Shown: positions 1 through 8,961 of the stretch, in pieces
Numbering within the stretch: the first letter of the stretch is position 1
Layout of the letters: each line of letters starts with the position of its first letter
Origin: VYFG01 sp965248685
GTDB lineage: Bacteria > Pseudomonadota > Gammaproteobacteria > Arenicellales > Poriferihabitantaceae
Reading direction: 5' to 3'
Assembly: GCA_965248685.1 (NCBI GenBank)
Contig: CBDFKC010000003.1
Location: 124,001 to 188,000 of the forward strand
Length of the DNA: 64,000 nucleotides
The notes under the pieces: generated by a model
Told to the model about the DNA's origin: nothing
Database searches by the model: none
The model's input: only the letters and a program-made list of their open reading frames with translations
Made by a program: the position numbers and the translations under genes

Positions 1-2
1 TC

Positions 3-341
3 GGTTTTTTTGGCCAACAATGGCAACGCGAAAAACTGGCCAAACGCAAACCTGTTATCCGTAGCAACAATGGAGTTGTGTTACTTGATGCAATTTTAAA
101 GGGAACCGGCATAGGCGTACTCCCTTGTTTCATCGGTGATCAGGAAACGGATTTGCAACGCTTGGAACTGGTGCCAGGGGATGGACCGACTCTGTATTTG
201 CTGGTACACAAAGACATGCGTAAATCACCCGCAGTGCGTTTGATGATGGACGCGGTAACGAACTTGTTTGCCGAATATAATGATGTCTTGCATGGGGAGC
301 ATACCCACACGCATTCACCTGATTCACGTTCTCATCATTAA
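3..341 (+). CDS. LysR-family transcriptional regulator, C-terminal part (cut by window edge)
   Basis: The open frame enters from the left edge (frame of base 3) and ends at the TAA at 339-341. The visible ~112 residues resemble the end of a LysR effector-binding domain: a stretch around GIGVLPCFIGD, then a strand reading LYLLVHKDMRKSPAVRLMMD, the usual last strand and helix of subdomain I. The DNA-binding helix-turn-helix lies outside the window. The tail is His-rich (GEHTHTHSPDSRSHH), which is not typical of the family. It is followed 72 bp later by an ene-reductase gene in the same direction; a LysR regulator beside a flavin oxidoreductase is a common arrangement, so regulation of that gene is an inference. 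Confidence 0.8.
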   Translation, partial: GFFGQQWQREKLAKRKPVIRSNNGVVLLDAILKGTGIGVLPCFIGDQETDLQRLELVPGDGPTLYLLVHKDMRKSPAVRLMMDAVTNLFAEYNDVLHGEHTHTHSPDSRSHH

Positions 342-413
342 CGATTGGTTCGCACAGCCGTGACCGAATATCTGTTTAAGGAAATAGGAAATGGTTGATA
401 TAGGGTTGACGCC

Positions 414-1674
414 ATGACTGCTTTATTCACTTCGTACCAGGTTGGAAAACAAAACTTGGATCATCGGATAGTTCTTGCGCCGATGAGCCGGTACCGCTGT
501 ACGCCCGAGATGGCGCCCGACGAGTTGACAGTAGCGTATTACAGCCAACGGGCATCCCAGGGTGGGCTCGTAATTACCGAAGCTACCCATATCAACCCGG
601 AAGGAACGCCAATTTGGAATATCTATCCGGCCATTCGCGACCACGGCGGCGAGGCACCGGGAATCTGGACCGACGGACAAACAGAAGCGTATAGAAAAGT
701 TGTCAATGCCGTACACGCTAAAGGGGCTTATATATCGTGTCAACTCCAGCATTGTGGACGGGTCGCCCAGGACGATATTAAAGATCACCCGCTGGTGAAA
801 GGGAGTGGTCAGCCTATTGGACCCGTATCATCCTCGGCTGTTCCGATTACGGTAACGCCGGAGGAAGACAATCAATACAATTGGGATCAGCCAAGTTCTC
901 CACCCCGAGCGCTGGACGTAAACGAGATTACGCGGGTTTGTGGAGACTATGCCTACGCTGCAAGCAATGCAATGAAAGCTGGGTTCGATTATGTCGAACT
1001 CCATGCCGGTCACGGATATCTGGTCAATCAGTTCCTGTGTGATTCGGTTAATCAACGTACAGACCAGTACGGCGGGTCCATAGAAAACCGCTGCCGGTTT
1101 CTGTATCAGGTTGTGGCTGCGATGGTGGACGTTGTCGGCCCCGGTCGCGTCGGGGTCCGACTGTCACCGACGTTTAAAGAGCATATACAATATTTTGGTG
1201 GTATCGGATTCGGATCCAGCTGCTATCTACGGCGCCGCAATTGAAGGCCTCAACAATTATCCGCTTGCTTATCTGCTGCTAACCGAACCAAGAGCAGGTG
1301 GGCTTTCCGCACCGGCCGAATCTGATCCAGCATTTTCTGCCTCTCTATCCAGTGCACAATTTCGACAGTTATATCGAGGAACGCTGATAGCGGCAGGAGG
1401 CTTTACACCACATACAGCCGCACAAGCCATTAAGGATAATCACTACGACCTCATCGCATTTGGCAGGTGGTTTCTGTCAAACCCTGATCTTCCTGAACGC
1501 ATAAGATGCGGTGCAGGTTTAAACATCTATGATAGAGAGACGTTTTATACGAATGGTGCAGCTGGATATACCGACTATCCCGATATGGATGCCAGTATTG
1601 GTGTTGCAGATAAGTATTCTTTGATGGAACAGATTAATATAGGAGTTCGTTTAGAACAGAAACAGAATTGGTGA
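414..1674 (+). pseudogene. Old yellow enzyme / NADH:flavin oxidoreductase (NemA-like), frameshifted
   Basis: An FMN-dependent ene-reductase of about 400 residues, read in two frames. The first frame (414 to about 1180) carries the OYE N-terminus (IVLAPMSRYR), the strand with QLQHCGRVAQ, and the substrate-binding pair in ELHAGHGYLVNQFL (His197 and His200). Homology continues in a second frame from about 1205 (SDSDPAAIYGAAIEGL), through AAGGFTPHTAAQAI and the phosphate-binding LIAFGRWFLSNPDLPERI, to the end. The switch lies between about 1175 and 1210; the first frame otherwise runs on to a stop at 1242-1244 with an unrelated tail. A recent frameshift mutation or a base-call error would both explain it. 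The final stop codon lies inside a REP copy starting at 1670. Confidence 0.85.
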
Positions 1675-1692
1675 CGGAGGGATTATAATTTA
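1670..1692. repeat. REP-type repeat, left copy
   Basis: A 23-bp sequence beginning GGTGACGGAGGGATTATA. It is found inverted at 3804-3826 and as both arms of a palindrome at 4937-4975 next to a RAYT transposase remnant. It contains the stop codon of the preceding oxidoreductase. Confidence 0.75.
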
Positions 1693-1806
1693 CGGGATAT
1701 CGGTGTCAGTACAGTAATGTTGATATCCTTAGCTTTAAGTTATTCACAACATACTACACCGAACATTAAAACATTAATGCTCTGGCACCAATATGGCAGC
1801 ACCAAT

Positions 1807-3639
1807 ATGGAAATAAAGAAAATGCAAAAAGGACTTTTAACCAACCACCAAATCCCAATTTGGATGCTATTAACCCTCTCTATCATTCTGGGAAACGGAG
1901 CAACTTGGGCAAAAAGCCCAAGTATACAAGGTCTTCAACTAGGCCAGTTGTTCCCCCTGGAGGCCAGAATGGGCATGTGTGAAGAAGCGATCGAATTGAG
2001 AACACGGTATAACTCTGGCGAACTTCGAAAACTTCGTGTGCAGTGCAAGAGTGAAAATGAAATTTATACGGTGTACGTCGCGGGCGACGATCGAATCTAT
2101 TCCATTACCCTCAGAAAAAATTACGATACTAACCTGTCCCAGGCGTTAATTGACCAGCTACGGGAAAAGCAGGTGGAGAAATATGGCCCCCCTGATATGG
2201 AGCAACATAAACTGCCAGACGGTTTCACTGGCGAGGTCTGGCAGTATGGCTGGGGTAGTAGTTGCTTTCTGGATACTGAGTATGGGCGAATCACTGCCGG
2301 AGCCGGGCCAGGCTCTTGCCTAGTTGTTGATACCGACATGACTGCCAGTAGAAAACTACTGGTTGAATATTTTGAACTGATTGACGCCGATGCAGACCCT
2401 GGTTCCATTAGTTCTGACCAGGTTTTCCTTGAACTCTATTCCAAAGAGAAAGGCGCCAGGGCGCTTGATTTTTCCGACACCAAAAAATCGGCTGACAATA
2501 GTTCATCAACGTCACAAGAAACCACGCCATCTCCTGAGTCTGTTACCAGCAGTGAGCCAGCCTTAAACACCACAACCAGTGAAGCCAGTTCGTCATTTGC
2601 CGACTGTAAAGATCTCTATCAACAGATTAAATCTGAGGCCCCGGGGGATATTGCCAATTGTGAGAAACCGTGGCCGACGGTAGATGTCAATCAATGCGAG
2701 GCTCCCACGATGCTTGAGACCAATCGCCCGACTTCGCATATTGTATTAGCACTGGATGCATCCGGATCGATGGCGGCAAAAATAGGCGGACAAACCAAGA
2801 TGCATATTGCAAAAAAGGAAATCAGCAGTTTTATCAATGACCTTAATGACGATGTGCCGGTTGGTATGGTGGTATACGGTCACCGTGGTGATAACACGAA
2901 GAAAGGCAAGTCTGAGTCATGCGGTTCCATTGAATGGGCTCTGCCTGTTGGTTCAGCGCAAGGCAAGCTGAAATCAGTTATTAAGACAATACAGCCCACC
3001 GGGTGGACGCCATTGGCGGATACACTAAAGTACCTTGAAACTGAATTGTCCACACTGACTGTAGTGAAAAAGGATGATATTTCCAGCCCGGTGGTTTACC
3101 TGGTTTCAGACGGCAAGGAGACTTGCGGCGGTGACCCGGTCGCTGCTGCACGCTCACTGAAGGATTCTGGCATGCATGTTTCCATCAATGTGATCGGCTT
3201 TGATGTAGACGATGAAACCCGCGCTGAACTGGAAGCAATCTCCGAAGCGGGTGGTGGCAAGTATTATCCGGCGAAAGATTCAGGCGCGCTTCGAAAGCAA
3301 TTGAACGCTGCAAAAGAGAATGAAAACGCCGTTGCCCGCTATAACTACTGCATACGGCAGAATATCGGTAAAGCAGAAGTAGCATTTCACAACATGCAAA
3401 TCGAGGCAGTGGGTTGCATGACCAGGGAAACAGAGACTAAATGGCGGGACGTCATTACCAGTCGTATCGATAGTTTTGAAACGGATGAAGAAAAAGCATG
3501 CGAAGCGAAAGTTCGGAGTATGTTGTACACCGATTTCGTCAAGACGCAATTATGGCTGTCAAAGAACCTGAATATGAATCTCAAAATGCGCAAAGAGGCA
3601 GCACAAAATGCGTATCAGGATTCTGTGTTTGGTTTATAG
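1807..3639 (+). CDS. Secreted von Willebrand factor A domain protein
   Basis: An exported protein with a vWA domain in its second half. The frame is open from 1717, but the region before 1807 does not look coding, and the Met at 1807 (or 1822) places a signal peptide (IPIWMLLTLSIILGNGATWA) at the N-terminus. No strong ribosome site decides between the two. A Cys-containing N-terminal domain (about 150 residues) is followed by a Ser/Thr-rich linker, then vWA with an intact MIDAS: DASGSM near residue 317, the Thr in PTGWTPLAD and the Asp in VSDGKETCGGDP. The C-terminal part is Cys-containing and helical. It would bind a divalent metal and a protein ligand in the periplasm or outside; the partner is unknown. 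It sits between two inverted REP copies and no operon partner is visible. Confidence 0.85.
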   Translation: MEIKKMQKGLLTNHQIPIWMLLTLSIILGNGATWAKSPSIQGLQLGQLFPLEARMGMCEEAIELRTRYNSGELRKLRVQCKSENEIYTVYVAGDDRIYSITLRKNYDTNLSQALIDQLREKQVEKYGPPDMEQHKLPDGFTGEVWQYGWGSSCFLDTEYGRITAGAGPGSCLVVDTDMTASRKLLVEYFELIDADADPGSISSDQVFLELYSKEKGARALDFSDTKKSADNSSSTSQETTPSPESVTSSEPALNTTTSEASSSFADCKDLYQQIKSEAPGDIANCEKPWPTVDVNQCEAPTMLETNRPTSHIVLALDASGSMAAKIGGQTKMHIAKKEISSFINDLNDDVPVGMVVYGHRGDNTKKGKSESCGSIEWALPVGSAQGKLKSVIKTIQPTGWTPLADTLKYLETELSTLTVVKKDDISSPVVYLVSDGKETCGGDPVAAARSLKDSGMHVSINVIGFDVDDETRAELEAISEAGGGKYYPAKDSGALRKQLNAAKENENAVARYNYCIRQNIGKAEVAFHNMQIEAVGCMTRETETKWRDVITSRIDSFETDEEKACEAKVRSMLYTDFVKTQLWLSKNLNMNLKMRKEAAQNAYQDSVFGL

Positions 3640-3912
3640 GGAATCCGGGAATCCGCTCCCGCAGGGAGGTTAGGGCCAGAGTAAAAACTCCAGCACACTG
3701 TTGCCTGCCGGTTGGAAATGAACATTTCGGAAAACTGATAGAATCAAAATACGGGGTCAAGCCGGGGGACAGGAAGAAAGGGTGACCAAGAAAAGAAACT
3801 GCTTAAAATATAATCCCTCCGTCACCATTAGGCTTCATTTGGCTGTCACCATTTGGCTACCTATAGAATAGGTAGTTGGGGAGTCCGAAATTAGTCAGTC
3901 AATACTCAAATC
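3640..3912. other. Intergenic region with mobile-element debris
   Basis: No convincing gene. It holds a G/A-rich stretch around 3660-3690 resembling flanks of RAYT transposons (AGGGCCAGAGTAAAAACT) and the inverted REP copy at 3804-3826. An open frame across 3498-3785 lies mainly in another frame of the vWA gene and is not considered real. Confidence 0.5.
3804..3826. repeat. REP-type repeat, right copy (inverted)
   Basis: Ends in TAATCCCTCCGTCACC. Its reverse complement matches 1670-1692 at about 20 of 23 positions. The two copies bracket the vWA gene as a 2.16-kb inverted pair. Confidence 0.75.
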
Positions 3913-4854
3913 ATGAGCCAGCCTATTTGGAATAACGATACCTTGCCGCAACCCACTCGCGATGTGGCGCTAATGCATGATCAGCTGGATGAGTTTGGTT
4001 TTTGCTTAATTGCTAATGCGATGGATTCCGTAACCTTGGACCGAATGCAGAAACGACTTAGGGAGCAGGCTGAAATGGAACGCCAACTGCACCAGCATAA
4101 AAATCCGGCGAACATGGATCCGGTAAATCAATGGGTTGGCATGTTGCTCAACAAAGGCGAGGTGTTCATGGAGCTGATACACAACGAACTGTGTATGCAA
4201 CTCTTGGAACATATGATTGGCGAAAACTTTCTCGTATCCTGTGTGGATGCACAAATTCAGCATCCGGGTGCAGGCGATATGCCGTTACACACTGATCAAT
4301 GGTGGATGCCAAACCCGGTAGATCCGAACCAGGTGAGAACCCAACCGGGGTTGCATTACCGAGGGATGAATGGGTCTGGTGATTCCACCAAACCCAACCA
4401 CACTATCTATAATATTGCTGAAGCAAATATCATGTGGATGGTTACTGACTTTAATACGGGCAATGGCGCAACGCGGGTTGTTCCGGGCTCTCATGTTAGT
4501 GGTCGACAGCCCGATTCGAGCGTGCCTCACCCGGTACAAACTGTCGCTGCTGAAGGGCCTGCTGGCACCGCCATCGCCTTTGATGGCCGAATCTGGCATG
4601 CCGGAGCAGCCAACACAAGCAATCAGTCTCGTTATGGCATCACCACCTCAGGATGTGGTCCTCAATTTCGAACCATCGAAAACTATACACGCGGCATGAG
4701 GCCAGAGGTGTTTGAACGCTGCGATACCAAAACTTTGCAGCGACTCGGGTTTCAGTCATGGTCCGGTTACGGCCATACCGGTAATCCTGAAGAAAAAGTG
4801 TCTTCTACGGGTGAGCACAGCATGGGGGAACTGCATTTTGGAGATTCCAACTGA
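3913..4854 (+). CDS. Phytanoyl-CoA dioxygenase (PhyH) family Fe(II)/2-oxoglutarate oxygenase
   Basis: A 313-residue non-haem iron oxygenase that would hydroxylate or otherwise oxidise a small molecule using O2 and 2-oxoglutarate. The facial triad is visible: His126 and Asp128 in PLHTDQWW and the distal His229 in GRIWHAGAAN; Arg240 in NQSRYG is the likely 2-oxoglutarate carboxylate ligand. The core strand reads GATRVVPGSH, a family hallmark. The length is usual for the family. ATG 3913 is the first good start. Its substrate cannot be told from sequence. It stands alone between REP-derived debris and a RAYT remnant, so neighbours give no help. Confidence 0.88.
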   Translation: MSQPIWNNDTLPQPTRDVALMHDQLDEFGFCLIANAMDSVTLDRMQKRLREQAEMERQLHQHKNPANMDPVNQWVGMLLNKGEVFMELIHNELCMQLLEHMIGENFLVSCVDAQIQHPGAGDMPLHTDQWWMPNPVDPNQVRTQPGLHYRGMNGSGDSTKPNHTIYNIAEANIMWMVTDFNTGNGATRVVPGSHVSGRQPDSSVPHPVQTVAAEGPAGTAIAFDGRIWHAGAANTSNQSRYGITTSGCGPQFRTIENYTRGMRPEVFERCDTKTLQRLGFQSWSGYGHTGNPEEKVSSTGEHSMGELHFGDSN

Positions 4855-4936
4855 AACTAATAAGGCAATAGCCGTGCAACATGACAACGGGACCACCCTG
4901 GGAGCATACCGATTAAAACCCAAGATAGGACCCTAA

Positions 4937-4975
4937 AGGTGACGGAGAGATTTAATTTAAATCCCTCCGTCACCT
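4937..4975. repeat. REP palindrome beside RAYT remnant
   Basis: A 39-bp palindrome with two 19-bp arms around one central T and a single mismatch between the arms. The outer part is AGGTGACGGAG and its complement CTCCGTCACCT. The same arm occurs singly at 1670 and 3804. It lies 6 bp upstream of a RAYT C-terminal fragment, the expected arrangement for a REP sequence and its REP-associated tyrosine transposase. Confidence 0.85.
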
Positions 4976-4981
4976 TATTCC

Positions 4982-5221
4982 GTGGAGGATATACAGTCTA
5001 GATTGGATAGCAGTATTGATTTGGGCGACATTCCAAAAAGGCTAAGGCGTCCGATGGCGAAGTCGATAGAGCATTATGCAAAAAAGGCTATTGATAGAAA
5101 TAGTGCGATAGTGGAAGCTTATAAGAGCGGAGGTTATAGTATGAAAGAAATAGGGCAGTACTTTGAGTTAGGGACATCTACAATCTCAGATATCGTTAAT
5201 GACCGTAAATCGAAGACCTGA
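4982..5221 (+). pseudogene. C-terminal remnant of a REP-associated tyrosine transposase (RAYT, Y1_Tnp type)
   Basis: Only 79 residues remain, from a GTG at 4982. They match the tail that follows the Y1 HUH nuclease domain in RAYTs: a basic helix (IPKRLRRPMAKSIEHYAKKA), then AIVEAYKSGGYSMKEIGQYF and a helix-turn-helix ending TISDIVNDRKSKT. The catalytic HUH and Tyr motifs are absent, so the remnant cannot cut DNA. The palindrome it once served is directly upstream. An independent small HTH protein is possible but less likely given this context. Confidence 0.75.
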
Positions 5222-5268
5222 CCCGGTAGTTTTCACATAAATATATCGGTTTAGAGAGAGATAAATTG

Positions 5269-6213
5269 ATGAACAAAAGAGAAATTATAGAAAGATTCTT
5301 GGATTCGGGAACATCTTCCCAGTACATTCCTGCGGGATTCTTCATCCATTTCGATGAAAGCTACCATCGCGGGCAGGCTGCCATTGATAAACACTTGGAG
5401 TATTTTAACTTTACAGGAATGGATTTCGTCAAAATCCAATACGAGAATACGTTCCCATTTGTCGCCGAAATAGGAAAGCCGGAAGATTGGATCAAGATGC
5501 CTTTCCACGGTGCGGATTTCTACGAAGATCAGATCAATATCGCGAAGGGATTGGTGGATGCCGCTGGTAAAGAGGCGATGGTTATAATGACACTCTATTC
5601 ACCCTTTATGTGCGCCGAAGATACGGTGGGGTCAGAAGTCCTGGTCCAACAGCTCAGAGAAAATCCTGATCAGGTAAAAAGGGGGATTGAGATTATCACT
5701 GAGAGCTTAATGCTTTTCGTAAAAGGATGTGTTGATGTGGGGATCGATGGGTTTCTCCATTCCACCGAGGGTGGCGAAACCCACCGATTTGAGGGCTCTC
5801 CTGTGTTTGAAGAATGCATCAAGCCCTATGATTTGGCTTTGATGGAGGAGATCAACCGTGCTTGCGAATTTAATATCCTGCATGTTTGTGACTATGAAGG
5901 CAGTTACACTGATCTAGCACCCTTCGTGGATTACCCGGGTCATGTGGTAAATGTGGGCTTGGAACTGGGCTCAAAGACATTGACAGGAAATGATGTTGCC
6001 GAATTGTTTGGCCGGCATTTCATGGGTGGGTTGGACCGACTTGAAGTTATTTCAACTGGAAGTACAAGCGAAGTCAAGGATGCTGTTTCGGCTGTCTGCC
6101 AAGCAGTGTCAGGGGATTTTATCTTAGGGGCTGATTGTACGTTGCGGGATGATACCGATTGGGAAAACATTAAAACTGCAATCGACACGGCACATACATT
6201 TACAAAAGGATAA
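5269..6213 (+). CDS. Uroporphyrinogen decarboxylase-family protein, cobamide methyltransferase-like
   Basis: A 314-residue protein of the UroD superfamily. The ATG at 5269 follows a purine-rich AGAGAGAGAT; a TTG three bases earlier is less likely. It carries a His-x-Cys...Cys arrangement: His205 and Cys207 in NILHVCDYEG and Cys290 in ILGADCTLRD. In MtaA/MtbA-type methyltransferases such a set binds the zinc that activates the thiol methyl acceptor. True haem-pathway UroD lacks it and has an N-terminal substrate-binding Arg pattern that is not seen here. A role in methyl transfer involving a corrinoid or a thiol is therefore more likely than haem synthesis. No corrinoid protein gene lies beside it; the cobalamin cluster is 37 kb away. 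Confidence 0.8.
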   Translation: MNKREIIERFLDSGTSSQYIPAGFFIHFDESYHRGQAAIDKHLEYFNFTGMDFVKIQYENTFPFVAEIGKPEDWIKMPFHGADFYEDQINIAKGLVDAAGKEAMVIMTLYSPFMCAEDTVGSEVLVQQLRENPDQVKRGIEIITESLMLFVKGCVDVGIDGFLHSTEGGETHRFEGSPVFEECIKPYDLALMEEINRACEFNILHVCDYEGSYTDLAPFVDYPGHVVNVGLELGSKTLTGNDVAELFGRHFMGGLDRLEVISTGSTSEVKDAVSAVCQAVSGDFILGADCTLRDDTDWENIKTAIDTAHTFTKG

Positions 6214-6246
6214 ATACTTAGAAGAAGATCAAAGATTGGTGTCAGA

Positions 6247-6465
6247 GTGTCGGGTTTGATCCCTGTTGGCTCTTCACCGGAATGGGAACTAAACGAATTT
6301 GAGGCGGGCGATGAAGAAGAGTGGAAGGACGGCTCGATCGCTATTCACGAGCACGTGAGCGGGTCGAGCTACCACGAAATTCCTGAGGCCGGACATGCGG
6401 TGGCGATTGAACAACCCCAGGCGATTGTTGCGGTGATTAAGAAGTTCCTCGCCTCACTTTCTTGA
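6247..6465 (+). pseudogene. C-terminal remnant of an alpha/beta hydrolase
   Basis: A 72-residue frame from a GTG. The last 30 residues (HEIPEAGHAVAIEQPQAIVA) are the typical end of an alpha/beta hydrolase, with the catalytic His in EAGHAVAIEQP and the closing helix VIKKFLASL. The nucleophile elbow and the rest of the fold are missing, and the first ~35 residues do not resemble the family, so this is a fragment fused to chance sequence. Confidence 0.6.
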
Positions 6466-6605
6466 CGCTAACCACAACAGCAGATCTGGATCATAGAAGA
6501 TCAGGGTCAGTGTCGTAGTTATTCAAAGAGATCGCAGTCACGTATTCGGTCTTTCGTCCTGAACTGACTAGTTTCAGATATATTTTATACAAACTTTTTC
6601 GTCTC
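6466..6605. other. Short convergent intergenic region
   Basis: Separates the hydrolase relic (+) from the DUF1989 gene (-). No clear hairpin terminator or other feature was seen. Confidence 0.4.
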
Positions 6606-7286
6606 CTAAGTAACGTTAAAGTGAAGCTCCACGGGCTGGCACCCTTCGCCATTAATGGGCGTGATATCCATGGGGCAAGCGGACATCACGGCAATGCTGT
6701 CCATTTCGGCTCGAATAACCATGCGGTCCCCGGGTTTTGAAACCGTTGGCAAAAATTGTACGGTTCCATCAGTGGAAACGGGTATGTTCATCCAGATGTT
6801 AAAAGGCGCGGGTATTTTCGGCGCGCGTAATCCAATTGCTATCATAGCCATGCGCAAATTGTCTGAGCAATTATCGTGATACTCCGTACACCCTAATTGA
6901 CGGTAACGATAAACGTCGCAGGCAGAAATTACCGTATCGTGGACACCAGGAGACGTTTCTTCCACAATGGTCATTAGGGGCCGACGCAGATTTGTCACCA
7001 ATGCATCGCCTTGTTTTGGGAAAATTGAACCAAGAGCCGTGTGTAAATGTTCCATGGAAACACACTCATTCAAATCTTCGGCGTTGAATGCCCAGAAATC
7101 GCAGACCTGGGTGCCATGGGTATTGACAATTGTGAGGGATTGTCCGGCGCTTACTTTTACCGCGACACCGCATCGATCGGGAACCACATATGTTTTACCT
7201 GGCTCTGCTGTGCCATCGTTCGATACAGCCGAAGACTGGCTCTGGTTCTCTCCGTCAGGGGTACTCGGATCGTGTGGGGTTGGCAT
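6606..7286 (-). CDS. DUF1989 / urea carboxylase-associated family protein
   Basis: 226 residues, the ATG at 7286 giving a short polar N-terminus before the domain. Family features are VPDRCGVAVKVSAGQSLTIV, the strand HGTQVCDFWAFNAED, VSMEHLHTALGSIFPKQGD, and a Cys/His-bearing region (ISACDVYRYRQLGC, EYHDNCSDNL). The C-terminal part has PFNIWMNIPV and MVIRAEMDSIAVMSACPMDI. Proteins of this family occur with urea carboxylase and amidohydrolase genes, and their biochemical role is poorly defined. The next gene upstream on the same strand (starting at 8961) is an amidase, which fits amide or urea-type nitrogen metabolism, but the 283-bp gap makes one operon uncertain. Confidence 0.85.
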   Translation of the reverse strand: MPTPHDPSTPDGENQSQSSAVSNDGTAEPGKTYVVPDRCGVAVKVSAGQSLTIVNTHGTQVCDFWAFNAEDLNECVSMEHLHTALGSIFPKQGDALVTNLRRPLMTIVEETSPGVHDTVISACDVYRYRQLGCTEYHDNCSDNLRMAMIAIGLRAPKIPAPFNIWMNIPVSTDGTVQFLPTVSKPGDRMVIRAEMDSIAVMSACPMDITPINGEGCQPVELHFNVT

Positions 7287-7569
7287 TGTCAGTGAAGTGG
7301 TAGTTAGTGAGTTTCAATTTAATCACATGTGCCGAAGGATAATAATACATTCATTCTGTATCTATGGTCGTGATATATCGCCGCTTCATGTCAGATCGAA
7401 CGGAGGTGAGAGATTATGAGCATAGGGTAAAAATTCGAACGGATTCGGCAAAAATGGATTCCCGCCTGCGCGAGAATGAAGGGAACCTGCGCTGGACTGG
7501 AGGGAAAAAGAGGTCATAATAAAACTGGAGAGTAACATCGGCGCCTGGATAGAAATGTTTCACTTCGAA
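7287..7569. other. Intergenic region with dispersed repeat
   Basis: No gene seen. Around 7454-7480 it holds a GGATTCCCGCCTGCGCGAGA-type sequence, a dispersed intergenic repeat common in proteobacteria. Confidence 0.4.
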
Positions 7570-8961
7570 CTAGGGTTCGGCAATCTTGATTTCAGCACTT
7601 CGTGTCTCTATTTCCCTTGCAGCAGAGAACAAAACGTCTTCACGAAACTTATCCGCCACAAGCTGAACACCCACGGGCACATTGTTTAATAATCCGGTGG
7701 TCACTGTCATTGCGGGCACACCAATAAAAGGTATTCCTATTTGCGTCATCTGGGCCTCGACAACATAGCGAAACGATTCCGCGGATTCGACGTCCAATTG
7801 ATCGCGAAAGGGTAATTCGGCGGAAGGTGGGCAGATTAAAACAGGATATTTTTGCAAAAAGTGTTGCCACTGACGAAGCAGGCCAACTCTTGCCTGCATA
7901 AGGGACATTAAAGAGTTGAGTGTGGTTGGTTCACATATTGTCAGTAGTTGCTCGCTGACAAAATTTGCATCGGGATCGTTTTCAGCCCGAATGCCTTCTC
8001 CCTGGTTGAGGGCATATTCCGACATCCAGAATTGCATTTGATGTTGCATGGGCTCGCGCATGGGCGGGCAATCAATTTCTACAATTTTCCAACCCGCATC
8101 TTCCAGCTTTTTCGCCGACTCTTTCATGGCTTTGGTCACTTCCGCGCAGGTTTCCAGTCCATCGGGATGGGTGCATAATGCGGAGACCTTTTCGAATTCG
8201 CCAGAATCTCTCGGCACATTGACCCACCATGAATCCAGAATGCTTGGTTGGGACATGGCTTCGTAACCGAGTCTGACGTCATCAACACTTCTTGCCATGG
8301 GACCGGATACGGCGGTTATCTGGGGACAGATATGTCGATCAGGTAGGGATGTATTTAATGCCGGAATTCTTCCGAGGGTAGGACGCAGGCCCTGTAAACC
8401 GCAAGCATATGCGGGGTATCGTACCGACCCGGCAATGTCTGTACCATGGCCAATGGCACCAATACCTGCCGCCGTTGCCGCCGCTCCACCTCCCGATGAG
8501 CCTCCCGGCGTAATGTCTGGGTTATGCGGGTTCAGCGTGTGACCATGCACTAGATTGCGTGTAAACCAGCGCATAGAGAAGGCCGGTGTGTTTGTTCGGC
8601 CAATTAATATTGCGCCGGCGTTACGAAGATTCTCTACTAGCGGGCTATCTGATTCAGCAATATTGTTTTCCAGTAACTTAAGGCCATTGGTTGTGGCATG
8701 ACCTTTCTGGTCTACATTAACTTTAATGGTTACCGGGACACCAGCAAGCGGCCCTGGATCTGTGCCGGTTGCTACGCAGGCATCCACTTTTTCTGCGGCG
8801 GCCATGGCCTCATCAGGTAGGCTCTTTATCACCGCATTAATTTTCGGGTTCACATTGCCCAGCCTTTCAAGTGACTGCGATGTAACTTCTGTGGCCGTAA
8901 AATCCTTGTTGACCACACCCCGTGCGGTTTCGACCGCGCCCAGCCGCCATAATTCGTGCAT
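7570..8961 (-). CDS. Amidase (amidase-signature family)
   Basis: 463 residues, ATG at 8961 (MHELWRLGAVETAR). It hydrolyses a carboxamide to acid and ammonia. The Ser-cis-Ser-Lys triad is complete: Lys80 in PVTIKVNVD, the cis-Ser in PGGSSGGGAAA (residues 155-156) and the nucleophile Ser179 in GTDIAGSVRYPA. The signature Gly/Ser-rich block and the C-terminal region (GIPFIGVPAMTVTTGL) are standard. There is no signal peptide, so it is cytoplasmic. It is not clearly a GatA, since no gatB or gatC is nearby and the length and C-terminus fit a metabolic amidase. It is divergent from an acyl-CoA ligase gene across a 350-bp region. Confidence 0.9.
   Translation of the reverse strand: MHELWRLGAVETARGVVNKDFTATEVTSQSLERLGNVNPKINAVIKSLPDEAMAAAEKVDACVATGTDPGPLAGVPVTIKVNVDQKGHATTNGLKLLENNIAESDSPLVENLRNAGAILIGRTNTPAFSMRWFTRNLVHGHTLNPHNPDITPGGSSGGGAAATAAGIGAIGHGTDIAGSVRYPAYACGLQGLRPTLGRIPALNTSLPDRHICPQITAVSGPMARSVDDVRLGYEAMSQPSILDSWWVNVPRDSGEFEKVSALCTHPDGLETCAEVTKAMKESAKKLEDAGWKIVEIDCPPMREPMQHQMQFWMSEYALNQGEGIRAENDPDANFVSEQLLTICEPTTLNSLMSLMQARVGLLRQWQHFLQKYPVLICPPSAELPFRDQLDVESAESFRYVVEAQMTQIGIPFIGVPAMTVTTGLLNNVPVGVQLVADKFREDVLFSAAREIETRSAEIKIAEP

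Noticed and set aside
5269..6213. hemE, the haem-pathway uroporphyrinogen decarboxylase
   Set aside because: The His-x-Cys...Cys metal set and the lack of the usual N-terminal Arg pattern fit the methyltransferase branch instead.
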